Assembly: GCA_964550635.1 (NCBI GenBank)
Contig: CAZJZV010000004.1
Span: 45,996-109,995, forward strand
Direction: 5' to 3'
DNA from: RGIG4097 sp964550635
GTDB taxonomy: Bacteria > Bacillota > Clostridia > Christensenellales > CAG-917
DNA length: 64,000 nt
Below are positions 15,967 to 26,750 of this stretch, one piece after another. The notes under the pieces were generated by a model, which ran no database searches, was not told the DNA's origin, and saw only the letters and a list, made by a program, of their open reading frames with translations. Numbering within the stretch: position 1 is the first letter of the stretch; each line of letters opens with the position of its first letter. The position numbers and the translations under genes are program-made.

Positions 15967-16512
15967 TCATTCGTTGATTATGGTCAAGAATTTCGCTTCT
16001 TTTCCGCCCATTGCAAGTTGCGCATGGGGCAATTCGGGGTTGAAGTAAAGGCTGTCCCCCGCTCTCAAGAAGTAGTCGTTATCTCCGACGATAACTCTCA
16101 ATTCACCTTCGAGAACGTAGTTGAATTCCTGTCCGCCGTGCACGACGAGTTCGGGGGTGTCCGACGGGGAAATCGTGACGAGCATAGGATTCATCGTCTT
16201 TTGCTTGAAGTCCCACGCAAGAGATGAAAACGAATATCCTTCATATCTCTTCACGGACATTCCGTTGCCGTCATAGACGACCTGCGCCGTACTTGTAGAC
16301 GGCATCTTGCCCGTCATCACGTAGGCGGGTTCGGTGTCGAGAACGGACGCAAAGCGGTAGATTACGTTGATGGGTGCTTCAAACTCACCGCTCTCGTAGG
16401 ATATATATTCTTTCTCGTCTATGCCGAGTATGTCCGCCATTTCGGCGGTGGAATAGTCAGAGAAAGTGCGCAATTCGACAAGTCGTTTTGCGACTTCGTT
16501 GTTTACGCTCAT
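15967..16512 (-). CDS. XRE-family regulator with C-terminal cupin domain
   Basis: 181 residues. The N-terminal HTH (about 8-65: LVELRTFSDYSTAEMADILGI) resembles lambda-repressor-type DNA-binding domains. The C-terminal half is a cupin_2 barrel (about 110-178: EFNYVLEGELRVIVGDN, LRAGDSLYFNPELPHA) that would bind a small ligand. Such proteins often sit beside AMP-ligases or amine-catabolism genes. Here it is the last gene of a unit with DUF1858 and zinc-ribbon proteins, 12 bp behind its neighbour. Its ligand is unknown. Confidence 0.9.
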   Translation of the reverse strand: MSVNNEVAKRLVELRTFSDYSTAEMADILGIDEKEYISYESGEFEAPINVIYRFASVLDTEPAYVMTGKMPSTSTAQVVYDGNGMSVKRYEGYSFSSLAWDFKQKTMNPMLVTISPSDTPELVVHGGQEFNYVLEGELRVIVGDNDYFLRAGDSLYFNPELPHAQLAMGGKEAKFLTIINE

Positions 16513-16524
16513 CGTAGCCTCCGA

Positions 16525-16728
16525 TTATTTGCCGATAGTTTCGTTGAGGTCCTTCAAGAGTTTGTCGATGTCGACGCCGTGCACGACTGCGATGTCGCCT
16601 ACGGTTTCTTGATGTGCGAATGCGCAACCAAGACAATGAAGTCCTGCGTCTTGAAGAATTTTTGCGACCATTTCGGGATTGCCGATTTGGATTGCGTCGA
16701 TGATGAGAGTGTCCTTTGTGATTTGCAT
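16525..16728 (-). CDS. DUF1858 domain protein
   Basis: 67 residues. The sequence ITKDTLIIDAIQIGNPEMV, followed by GLHCLGCAFAHQET with a CxxC pair, is the typical DUF1858 pattern, a small helical domain proposed to have a redox or metal-related role and often linked to hybrid-cluster and nitrogen-oxide biology. No partner enzyme of that kind is visible here. It is 11 bp behind the zinc-ribbon gene and 12 bp ahead of the HTH-cupin gene, with AGGTAA before the ATG. Confidence 0.88.
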   Translation of the reverse strand: MQITKDTLIIDAIQIGNPEMVAKILQDAGLHCLGCAFAHQETVGDIAVVHGVDIDKLLKDLNETIGK

Positions 16729-16739
16729 ATTTACCTCCG

Positions 16740-17798
16740 TTAGCCTATATAGCCTAAATAAAATAGTATTGCCGTGATTATTCCTGCGAGCGCGCCCAGT
16801 CCAAGCAAAACCGCACTGAACACACGCGGAGCGGACTTGGGATATTTGCCCGTTGATTTACCCGTCCTGCCGTTGACGATGAAGCGGTAGTTTTTGTCCT
16901 TATACTTGTAACCGCACACCCAAAGCGGAAGGAGAGTGTGATTGAATGCAACAGTCGGATATTCAGTGTCGACGTACAATTCGCCGACGACGTCGTAGGA
17001 GTATTGCGCAAGGATTTCAGAGCGGATTCTGTCGTCCATTTGGGATTTGGCAACCCCGAAACAGTCCTCTATATCCGTGTCGTATCTCTCCGCATAGAAT
17101 CCCGCAAGGTATTCCGCCTGATACCCTTCCGAATTTTCGGTATCGTAGGGAAGAATTGCGTTGAGTTCTTTTTGTTTGAGCAGTTTGCTTGCTTCGACAA
17201 GCACGTCCGAGAAAAAGCGGGTATGCGTACCGCTGATGCTAAACCATCTGATACGTCTTTCCTGTCTTGTTTCCTTGCCGACCTTGACGGTCACGTAGTA
17301 GTATTCCCCAAGTCGACCGCTATAATTACTGATAGTGTCCGACGAAAACGAGAAAGACGGAAAATACGTGCCGCTGAAATTGTCCGCTTTGAAGTCCTTT
17401 TTGATTTTCGACGGAGCGAACAACTTCTTTTTTATCCAACGCTTGCCCGCTTCAAACGCCTCTTTCTTCGAGTAGGCAACGGGAAGAATGGCGTCGGGGC
17501 GCAGTCCGTGGATATTGTCGCGTTTTACGATATTGGTTGCGTTGCAAAAGGGGCATTTTGTGGTCGTTGCGAAGTTTTCGACGACGACTTCTCCCCCGCA
17601 ATTCGGGCATTTATACACGTCGCGCACGTCCACTACGTCGCAGAGATTTCTCTCTTTGTAGTAGTCGCGCTTGCCGACGGGCAGTTTATTTATGCGTTTG
17701 ACGGATTCGCAATACGGACAATAGAGCGCCGCCCTTTCGGGAGAATACACCATATCCGCGCCGCAACCGTCGCATTTTACAACGTCAACACCCGACAT
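16740..17798 (-). CDS. Zinc-ribbon membrane protein, partner of the SPFH gene
   Basis: 352 residues. The N-terminus has two successive zinc ribbons (CDGCGA...CPYC at about 9-30 and CPNCGG...CPFC at about 64-85) of TFIIB type. A beta-rich region (about 115-310) follows, with a C-terminal membrane helix (about 325-348) and a very short tail. This predicts a tail-anchored protein with a large cytosolic part. It starts one base after the SPFH gene stop, so the two are very probably made together. I recognise similar zinc-ribbon proteins in Firmicutes but know no established function. Confidence 0.82.
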   Translation of the reverse strand: MSGVDVVKCDGCGADMVYSPERAALYCPYCESVKRINKLPVGKRDYYKERNLCDVVDVRDVYKCPNCGGEVVVENFATTTKCPFCNATNIVKRDNIHGLRPDAILPVAYSKKEAFEAGKRWIKKKLFAPSKIKKDFKADNFSGTYFPSFSFSSDTISNYSGRLGEYYYVTVKVGKETRQERRIRWFSISGTHTRFFSDVLVEASKLLKQKELNAILPYDTENSEGYQAEYLAGFYAERYDTDIEDCFGVAKSQMDDRIRSEILAQYSYDVVGELYVDTEYPTVAFNHTLLPLWVCGYKYKDKNYRFIVNGRTGKSTGKYPKSAPRVFSAVLLGLGALAGIITAILFYLGYIG

Positions 17799-17799
17799 A

Positions 17800-18924
17800 T
17801 CACTTTATTTTCGCACCGCAGTTGGGGCAGAATTTCGTACCCGCCTTGACGCTTGCACTGCATTTAGGGCAAGTCGTAACGAGTGGTTGACCGCATTCGG
17901 TGCAGAATTTGGATCCGTCTTTGACGCTTGCGCCGCATTTAGGACAACTAATCGTGCCTGCGACGCTCACTTTTTCACCGCATTCGGGACAGAATTTTGC
18001 CTTTGCGGATATTTCTTTTCCGCATTTTGCGCATTTGATTTTGCTATCGGCGGGCTTTGAAATCTCGTCGATATTCGCCGCAAATCCTGCGCCTACCCTT
18101 GCTCCCGCGCCGAGTCCTACGCCCATAGCGGCAAACGCACCGCCTGCGCCGGGGTTTTTCGCCGCGTCGCGCATTGCGCCGACGGACTCATATTGCGCAT
18201 ATTCGGACATTTTGTCCCCAAACACACCGAGAGTCGTACGTTTGTCCATTGCTTGTTCGACTGCTTCGGGCAGTTTCAAATTCTTGATGATGATTTCATC
18301 AACCGCAAGACCGAGTTTTCCGAACTTCTCACACGCCTTGTCGCGTGCCGTATCGCCAAGTTCGCGATAGTTGGCGGCAAGTTCGAGAGCGGGAATTTCG
18401 CACTCTCCCATGAGGTCGGTGATTTCCATCAACACGATACTCTTGAGATAACTCGTGATTTCGTAGGTCGTGCAAGCCTTGACGGTGCCAAAGCACTCTT
18501 TCATGAAGATTTCGGGGTTGCACACGTGGAAGGAATATTCGCCGTGGCCCGAAATCCTGACCATGCCGAAGTCCTTATCTCTCATCATAATGGGATTGGC
18601 GGTGCCCCACTTCAAGCCCACGAATTGTTTGAGATTGACGAAGTATATATCGCACTTGCGCGGCATTTCAAAGTCGTATTTCCACGATGCGATTTTGGAC
18701 AATATAGGAAGGTTTTTGGTTTCAAGATCCCATCTGCCCGCGGTGAAAACGTCCGCGATTTGTCCTTCGTGAACAAATATAGCCGCTTGCGACTCTCTGA
18801 CGATGAGTTGAGAGCCTTGCATAATCTCGTAGCGGTCGGGGCATACGAATTTATAGACCATATCGTTGCTGCCTGCGTCCGTCCATTCTACGACTTTGAG
18901 CAAATTTTTTCTGATGAATCCCAT
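17800..18924 (-). CDS. SPFH-domain protein with three C-terminal zinc ribbons
   Basis: 374 residues from the ATG at 18924, which lies 6 bases after GGAGG. The SPFH/virion-core-like domain covers about residues 15-230 (SQLIVRESQAAIFVHEGQ, GEYSFHVCNPEIF). It is followed by a Gly/Ala-rich spacer (about 255-285) and three double-CxxC zinc ribbons (CAKCGK, CPECGE, CPKCGA, CTECGQ, CPKCSA, CPNCGA). The architecture matches the B. subtilis YdjI-type protein, which is linked to membrane-stress (Psp-like) responses. It is the first gene of a four-gene unit. Confidence 0.9.
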   Translation of the reverse strand: MGFIRKNLLKVVEWTDAGSNDMVYKFVCPDRYEIMQGSQLIVRESQAAIFVHEGQIADVFTAGRWDLETKNLPILSKIASWKYDFEMPRKCDIYFVNLKQFVGLKWGTANPIMMRDKDFGMVRISGHGEYSFHVCNPEIFMKECFGTVKACTTYEITSYLKSIVLMEITDLMGECEIPALELAANYRELGDTARDKACEKFGKLGLAVDEIIIKNLKLPEAVEQAMDKRTTLGVFGDKMSEYAQYESVGAMRDAAKNPGAGGAFAAMGVGLGAGARVGAGFAANIDEISKPADSKIKCAKCGKEISAKAKFCPECGEKVSVAGTISCPKCGASVKDGSKFCTECGQPLVTTCPKCSASVKAGTKFCPNCGAKIK

Positions 18925-18953
18925 AGCATCCTCCAAATTATTTTCTAAAATCT

Positions 18954-18982
18954 ATTATATCATTCCTATTCGATTATTTCAA
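18954..18982 (-). promoter_or_regulatory. Promoter of the SPFH / zinc-ribbon / DUF1858 / HTH-cupin unit
   Basis: On the minus strand TTGAAA (18982-18977) and a perfect TATAAT (18959-18954) are separated by 17 bp. It lies in the 67-bp gap behind the AEC carrier gene and about 30 bp before the SPFH start. Confidence 0.8.
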
Positions 18983-18991
18983 GAGAGTTGC

Positions 18992-20035
18992 CTACAATTT
19001 TACGGACACCAACAACATAAGTATGGGTATCGTCACGATCGAGAACAACGTGGACAACAAAATCGAATTAGCGGCGGTTTTCTGATCTGCGCCGTAAAGT
19101 TCCGCAAGGTTCAAGTTGACGGATGCGGACGGCATTCCGCAAAGTATGACGAGAGTTGCGAAAAGCAACGGATCGAGATCGAACGGATACAACACCGCGA
19201 ACACGAGAATGGGGAAAATCAAAGTCTTGATGAGCGTGGACACGTAGATTTTCCAATCCGTGAACAGTTCGTGCATAGGCGCGACCGCAAAGCGCATGCC
19301 GAGCACTATCATACAAAGCGGCGTGGTCATATTTGCAAGATAGCCTATGACGGTGACCACGACGTCGGGAAGGTCGCCGAGCGTAACCCCCGAAAAATAG
19401 AGCGGGAGCGCGACGAAAAGAGTGAGTACGGGCGGATTGACAAAAGCCTTTTTCAAGGACATATATTTCTTGTTTCCCGTCAAGACGTACGAGCCGACCG
19501 ACCAACACATGACGTTCATCGTCACGATCATGATTGCGGAATAAATCACCGCTTCGGGATGGTCGGGGAAAAGGAATTGCAGGATCGGAACGCCGAAAAA
19601 GCCTACGTTGCCAAAGGTTGACACGCACACCATAACGCGATATGCCCTACCCCTTTTCGTATTGGCGATTTGGAGTTTGAGACCTTCGTCGTTTGTGAAC
19701 GCACTTCCGTCGAGAAAGCCTTCTTCTTGCAGATGTTCGGTGATTTCAGGTTCGTCGAATTTCTTTTTGAGAACGAGCCAAAGCACGCCGAAAATCAGTC
19801 CCTGTGCGATAATCGAAAAGCCGAAAACTATGCCGATATTGACGAGCATATCCCGCGAATATTGCACTTTCAAGAATGATTGCAGGGACAGGAAAGGTTG
19901 ACTGACGTACAAAAGGACGGCGGAGAAAAACGCCATAGCGGTCGGCTTGACAAGTTTGACTTTCATCAAAATGAAGCCCGGAATTGCCATTGCGACAAGA
20001 AGTAATACGTTTATAGCCGTGGTTGCAAAATTCAT
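18992..20035 (-). CDS. AEC-family (auxin efflux carrier-like) transporter
   Basis: 347 residues with about ten predicted membrane helices in two groups of five around a charged central loop (about 105-140, DEPEITEHLQEEGFLDG). Conserved AEC-type features include an N-terminal PGFILMKVKLVKP segment, a central FGNVGFFGVPIL motif and a C-terminal GMPSASVNLNLAELYGAD motif. Bacterial members export or exchange small carboxylates such as malate; the substrate here cannot be told. It lies downstream of the giant lipoprotein gene, but a 3' hairpin separates them. Confidence 0.9.
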   Translation of the reverse strand: MNFATTAINVLLLVAMAIPGFILMKVKLVKPTAMAFFSAVLLYVSQPFLSLQSFLKVQYSRDMLVNIGIVFGFSIIAQGLIFGVLWLVLKKKFDEPEITEHLQEEGFLDGSAFTNDEGLKLQIANTKRGRAYRVMVCVSTFGNVGFFGVPILQFLFPDHPEAVIYSAIMIVTMNVMCWSVGSYVLTGNKKYMSLKKAFVNPPVLTLFVALPLYFSGVTLGDLPDVVVTVIGYLANMTTPLCMIVLGMRFAVAPMHELFTDWKIYVSTLIKTLIFPILVFAVLYPFDLDPLLFATLVILCGMPSASVNLNLAELYGADQKTAANSILLSTLFSIVTIPILMLLVSVKL

Positions 20036-20069
20036 ATCCGCCGCCGAAAATTAGTGTGATTATAAGTTA

Positions 20070-20093
20070 GTGGAGACGCTTTCGCGTCTCCAC
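20070..20093 (-). terminator. 3' hairpin behind the giant lipoprotein gene
   Basis: A perfect 10-bp stem GTGGAGACGC / GCGTCTCCAC closes a GAAA loop in the minus-strand transcript, 22 bases after the stop codon. The following bases (TAACTTATAA) are not a U-run. It may therefore be a stability hairpin or a weak terminator, with possible readthrough into the AEC gene. Confidence 0.6.
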
Positions 20094-20115
20094 TTGCTTA
20101 TTGAGTTGTTTTGCA

Positions 20116-23100
20116 TCAACCGTTGACGGTGATGACGTAAGGAGATGCACTGTTCAAAGTGCCGTTGCCGTAGACCGCTTGTCCGTTCGGGATTTCTTGT
20201 CCGACGCTGACGACGTTGATCGTGCTTCCGCCGACGGAGATAGATCCCTTGGTTGCGGTTGCGATCGTGGTGTCGAGCACTCTGGACGCGGTGTCAACGG
20301 GTGCGCCGACGCATGCATACAGATAGTAGACGACCTTTCTTCCGCTAGGAGTAGAGAGTGTGTAGGTGCCCGTATCGGATGCGAACATTACAGAGTGGTT
20401 CGTGAGATATGCGCCGGTGATGTCGTAGACGACTGCGGTGCCGTACCAGACGACGGGTACTCCGCCGATCTTGGTGTTGAGAGTGGCTCCGTTATGGCTA
20501 GGCGCGGTGGTCACGTTCGCACCGGTCACGGTGAACGGAATCGTGATACGTTCACCGGTGCCGAGTTGGATAGTTGCGTTCTTCGCAGTGCTCATACCTT
20601 CCTTGAGAAGGTCTGCCGTGAGTGAGAAGCCACCGGGCATGGAGACCATTACGTAGGTGAACACTTTGCTATTCTTGGAGCCGTTCGCGTGAGAAGCCCA
20701 ACCAGTGCCTTCGTTGGTGGAAGTCCAACTCGTTACCTTGCCATCAGTGACGACGGGGTTGGAAATCGTGAAGGTCACTTTGTACGCTTGAGGAATGCTG
20801 TAGCTTGCGGTGTTGTTCGCCAAGATCGCGTAGGTGCTTGCAACGGAGTTCGTCACGGTTGCGGTGTAAGGCGCCGCACTGTAACGCGCACTCGTGATAG
20901 TTGCTTCTGCGACACGTTCTTCGTCAAGCTTGAACACGGTGGTCATCGAGTTTGCGAGCATTCTCTGGACAAGGAACGGAATCTCAAATTGTTGCGCGGT
21001 TCCATCAGGTCCGGTGAGTTCTGCGATGAGGTAGATGATACCGCCTTCGTAGGTGGGGTTGAACTTGCTGAAGTTCCATTCGAGCGAATATCCGTCCGTC
21101 GCGCCGAAGGTCTTGGTTTCGGTTGCCGTCGTGCCGTCGCCCTTGGTCACGTTGACGGTAAGGGTGGTCGGGAGTTTGACGTCCTTGGAGAGATATTCAT
21201 AGGGGTTGATGTAGGTCTGCGTACCGCCGGTGACGTAGAAGCCGGTGTTGCCGGTCAAAACGTCGTTGCCTGCCGCAAGACTCGTGACCTTTCTAGGATT
21301 GATGACGAGATGTGCGACCACGACTTGATCTTTGACTCCGTCGCCCTTGACGGTTGCTCTGATGACGAACGTACCGCCCTCATAGGTGACCTTGCTTGCG
21401 CCGAAGTTCCAAGTGACTTCCTTATTGACGGAGGTGCCTTTTTCGGTGACGACTGTCATAGATTTCGGGAAGTACTTGTAGCCGACGAGTTCGTAGGTTT
21501 GACCGGTGTATTGAACGAGTTCTTCTGCGGAGAGTTCGACGTACTTGCCGTTTTCGAGCTTATACGTGCCGTTCTCGCTTGCGGAGAAGATTTGTTCAAA
21601 GACGTCGGGCGTGGTGTACGGATCGAAGGTGAATTCGTAGATACCGTCGGAGTTCTTCGCCATATGCGATGCATCTGCACCTGCGACGAAGTCGCTATTT
21701 GCGATATTGACGGAGCTGATGGTCGCGTCGTTGACTTCGATAGGTACGCGTACGGTTGTGGTTGCGTTGTTCGCAACGCCTTCGATTATGGTGACGGGAC
21801 TGGTCACGATTGCTTCGACGTAGGACGTTCCGCCGTCCACACTGACAACGGTGTCGGTGGTATCCCACGTTGCGTTCAAGGTTTGACGTACGGTGAACAT
21901 GAAGACGTAGGTGTTGTCCTTATCCGAGATGACGGTGGTGTCGAGAGCGGTATACGTTCTGCCCTTCACGTTGTATTGATAGTAGTAAGGAGTACCGATA
22001 CGGTTGCCGTCGGCGGTTGCGACTTCGCCGTTTGCGGACACGGTGCCGTTGCCAAGGAGCTTGTAGAGATACTTGGAGCTGTCGCCGAGCCACTTGACAG
22101 ACGCGTATTCGCCGTCTTCGTATTCTCTGACGGAGATGAACTTACCGTCGGGATAGAAGGTGAAGGTGTTCGCGTAGTTTGCAGTGTTGTACGCGCTTGC
22201 CGCGTCGGTATTTGCGGTGTAGACCTCGAAGCCGGTGTAGTTAAGGTCGCCCGTCGAGAGTTTGGAAGATGCAACGTCGCTGTTGAATCTGGTGACTTCG
22301 GTCTTCTTGATGGTGACTTTGACCTTGAGAGCGGACTTGCCGTCGAGATAAATCTCGAATTCTTTTGCTTCGGTGGGATACACGTGGAGGATGACGTCGT
22401 TGGAGATGTTTTCGTTCACGTCGATCTTGCCGAAGAATTGAGTGAAGCCCTCGGTTTCGAGATAGTAGCGTCTGACTTCGCCGGTGCCGTCGAAGGTGAC
22501 GTCAAGGTACTTTGGCAACGAAGGATTGCCGAAGGAGTAAGCGTTGTAGAAGACGACTTCTTCGGGGAGATTGGTGTCGTTGTCGTAAACGACGTCGATG
22601 ACGTTGCCGAGATTTGCGTCCTTGCTGCCGTAGGTCACGGAGTGCGAAGAGTAAGAGCTCTTGCTGTTTTCGGATTGTTTTTCAAATCCGTCGAAGACGA
22701 ATTCCGCCTTTTCTGCCGCTCTGGTGAGAACCATCAAAGGCATAGTGACGTATTGCGTTGCGCCCTTGGAGTAGCGGACTCCGTCGTAATCGATACCCGC
22801 GATAGAAACGTAGCGAGGATTGTCGATATCGTCGTCGGTGAGGTCTGCGACGCCGTAGGTGCCGTTTGCGTCTTCATAGTAGTAAGTGAATGCGACCTTG
22901 TAGCTTGCGTTGAAGTAGCCCTTGCTCGAGATGATGCTATCGTCGGGCCATTCGGGTACGAGATTGAAGTTGCTACCGTCTTTGAGGGTTACGCCGAGGG
23001 TGAGCGGGAGATTGAGACCGCCTTCTCTGAACGTATCGTTGTAGAACGGGTCGATGGTGATCGAGCGATATGCAGGATCAGTCACTTTCTTGATAGTTCT

Positions 23101-26100
23101 GTCAAGGACGTGTGCGGTGATTTGTTTGACTTCGCTGCCACCGGGATAGGTGAGAGTTACGTCGAGCACGAGATCCTTGCCAAAGTATGCAGACGTATTG
23201 GTGAAGAAGTCTGCGGGCAACGCGTAGGTTGCGACTGCGGATGCAGTTCCGCCGCCCACGGTGTTGACGGTGACGGTGCTACCGGATGCGAACATAGAGT
23301 CGTTCACGCCGAACGGATCGATATTGATATCGCCTTCGATTGCGATGCTATCGATTGCCACGCCTTCGACGGTGAGAGTGAGTGCGATAGTGGTGATTCT
23401 ATCCGATCCTCTCATAACGTCGACGTTGACGGTGCCGTCTTCGTTGAGACCGCTGGTGATAGTGCCGTTGTTGTCGTAAGTGACGTTCCATACGAGACCG
23501 ACGGTCATTCTTCTTTGCGAGCTTGCGTCGGAGCCGATGACTGCGGTTGCAGTGGTGGGCAAGCCGTTGAAGAAGTTATCCGCGGTGAGAGTGTAGCCGT
23601 TCGTGATAGCGTTGACGCCTTCTTCGATTTCGACGGTGTAGTTCGTGTAGACACTGAACGTCTTGGTGATTCTTGCAAGGTCGGAGCCGACGTATGCGAT
23701 ACGAGTGAAGCTACCCGCACTGATTTCTTCGTCGGTAGGTCTTGCGTAGTTGTTCCAAACGACGGGAATATTTTCGTCGATTGCGCCGCCTTCGTAAGTC
23801 ACGGTTGCGGTGTTGAAGTTGCTGAGCGTCCAATCGGAGAACACCGAGTAGTAGTTGTTGTTGTCGGTGAATCCGTTGATGGTTGCGCCTGTGACGGTTG
23901 CCGCGAGATCGTCAACCGAACCGCTGTCGCCGACGAGATAGATCTTGACTCTGAACGCGTCTCTATTCGGGTAGACGAAGTCTGCCTTGTTGTAGAGAGT
24001 GAAGGAGCGGTAGACGTACTTACCGTTTTCGTCCGAACGATAGACCATATTGCCTTCGCCGTCGTCGATGAAGTCGTCTGCGAGCGTACCGGGTGCGCTA
24101 TAGTTTGTCCACGCGATTGCGCCGACTGCGGACACTTCGTTGATGCCGAGGTTATTGTTGAGAGTTGCGTAGGTGGGCAACGACCAACCCTTCTTGACGT
24201 TGTATTCGAAGGAGTGCGAAGTGAGTTCGCCGTTCATGAACTTGACGTCGGTTGCGGTGGTTTGACCGCCGAAGAAGCGGAGCGTACCGCCGTTTGCGTT
24301 GTTGAGATCGAGCGCGATACTGGACACGCTCATCGAAGGCACGTTGAGAGTGGTTTCGATGGTTTGATTGCCGACCGTGAAGGAAACCTTTCTGACACTG
24401 CCCTGTGCGGTGAACGCGAGTGCGCCGATATTCCATGCGTTGACGAACACGATTTCTTCATATTCGACGCCGCCGATGGTGTAGGTGACGAGGACGGAAG
24501 TACCGTTTCTGTAATCGCCCCAATCGCCGACCTTGAAGTATGCGGACGGATCGGACACGTAGACGTAAGGCATGACGTTGTATTCGACGCCGCTTGCGCT
24601 ATCGATATATTGCGCGGCGTAGCTGCTTGCAACGTACTTGGACTTGTCTGCGAGAGCGGATTCGTCGATGGTGTTGATAAGACCGCTACCGTAAATATCC
24701 TTACCGCCTTGGATTGCTTCGTCGTAGAAGAACTTGTAGGAAGTGATCTTCTTGACGGGGACGGAGAGTTTCAAGCGGATGTTTTGAGACACGCTTTCGC
24801 CGTTTTCGTCGACGACGTTGCCGATGACGTTGCCGTCTGCATCCTTGCAAACCGCTTCGACGGTCGCGTAGATGGTGCCGCCGCTATAGATATTGTCGAT
24901 AGGTCTAGTGTAGGTCGAGTTGGAGAAGTACTTGACGGTGCTCCAATCGGGATACATAGTCTTTGCAGTCGTACCGCTTTCGCTGAACTGTACGTTCAAG
25001 GATTCGTAAGCGGAGCCGTTGTACCATTCGGGGTTGAACACGTCTGCGACGTCCACTTTGACGAGAGTTTGAACTGCGGTCATCGAGGACATATTGATCT
25101 TGACGTAGGTGGTTTGCAAACCGCTGACGGAGTTGCCGAAGGTGAACTTGCCGTAGAGGTCTTTACCGGTGTAACCCGCGTAGGAGTATTCACTGGACTG
25201 CACGTCGGTTGCTTTGACGAAATTGTCACCGTTCTTGTAGTACGGCGCATCGAGGCTCAAGACGTCGCCGATAGTGACGTTGGTTGCCTTGTCGATACCC
25301 TTGAAGTTGACCTTGAAGGTATTGCCGAAGGATTCTGTGGTGATTTCGTCGTTTGCGTAGACGTCGAAGGTGAGTTCGTTTTCGAGACCTTCGAATTCTC
25401 TGCCCGCAATGTAGATGCGGACGGGCACTGCTTGTGCGATGTAGCCTGCGGATGCGAAGTTGCTGGAAGTGGAACCGCTACCCACGAAGCCGTAGGTGGG
25501 ATTGCCTTCTTCGTCGTATCCGGTGACGTACTTGAATTCGTTGCCGCCGACGTAAGCGGTGACGGTGACGTCGATACCCTTGTAGTAGTCGTAGCCGGTG
25601 ATTGCGCCGTCTGCTCCGACGACTGCGAGTTCTTTAAGTCTTGCTTCAAGAGCGGAGAGATCCCACTTGACCGAGAAGTCTTTGAAGCTCGAAGAACTGC
25701 TGCCCGCGGTGTACTTACCACTGACGGAAGTGAAGCCCTTGACGTACTCTGCGATACTATAGTGGTTGCCTGCGTTCAAGAATGATGCAAGACCGAATGC
25801 GTCGAGAGTGGTCAAACTCTTGGTGGTGTGACCGTTATCTCCGCGAGTGAAGAGCGTGAGAGACGCGATTTCATTGCCTGCGAGTGCAATGGACACGGTG
25901 TCTTTGATTTCGCTCGAGAAGCCCCATTGATAGGTGAATCCGAGATCAATCGTACCGGTGGACCAGTTGTACTTGAAGTCGTCGGTGTCCCAAGTGATCC
26001 AGCCTGCGGGGAACGCCTTGCCGGAAGGCAACTTGGTGTAGTCGAGTTTGACGTAGTGAGTGTCAACACCTTCGGTGGTAACGGTTTCGGTTTGGACCTT

Positions 26101-26750
26101 GTAGTAGGTGACCGAGCCGTCAGTCTTCGCAACACCGCTGACCTTGACGTATCTGTCGCCGTCCTTGGTGAAGAGCGGCAATACGCTTTCGGTGCCGTTG
26201 AATGCGGTGATATCCGCCGCGGTTGCGTTGACGTAGGTCACGCCTGCGATATATGCAGGGATGAGTTTGTAGATATTGCCGTCACTGTTGGTGATTGCTT
26301 CGCCTGCGGAGTTATTGCCGAGGGTAACTCTGTTGCCGTTCTTGTAAGAGATTGCGTAGAGCATATCTCCGTTCTTATCGGTGAGAGGCACGCCGAAGGT
26401 CAAGTTGCCGTTGACGAAACTGAGTCTTGCGAGGTCGGGCAGGTCGACGTTCTGCTTGTTCTTGGAATTGGTCATATCAATTGCAAGAGTCTTCGCAGTG
26501 TAAGCGTTGCCGCTCTTGACGTAGCCCTTGATTTCGGTGAGTGCGTACGCAGAAGTCACGTAGACGGGGATTGCGTAGACGACGACGTTGAGTGCGTAGC
26601 CGTAGACGTAACCTGCAAGGTATCTTCCGTCGCTTTCGAGAGTTGCTGCGGTGAAGTCAACCGAGCTTGCGTCCCAAGTGATGAACGTACCGCCAAGATA
26701 GTCGTTGTCGCCCGTATCGGTGACGCCTGCGGTCGAAGTCGAGCCGTTGA
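20116..26750 (-). repeat. C-terminal Ig-like-looking repeat series of the giant protein
   Basis: About residues 6450-8678. Units of roughly 110-150 residues recur with the pattern xxWDxSxxxxTYxGGxxxxxAxVxxxxG, then a strand ending in VPVxV. Examples are TYEGGTFVIRATVKG (near 21380), TYEGGIIYLIAELTG (near 21045), VTYEGGAIDENIPVVW (near 23790), IYSGGTIYATVEAV (near 24880) and DYLGGTFITWDAS (near 26690). Many units contain a DPY or DPF proline-tyrosine/phenylalanine step before the first strand. The pattern suggests beta-sandwich domains of the kind used as stalks in surface proteins. The domain type is inferred, not identified. Confidence 0.6.
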
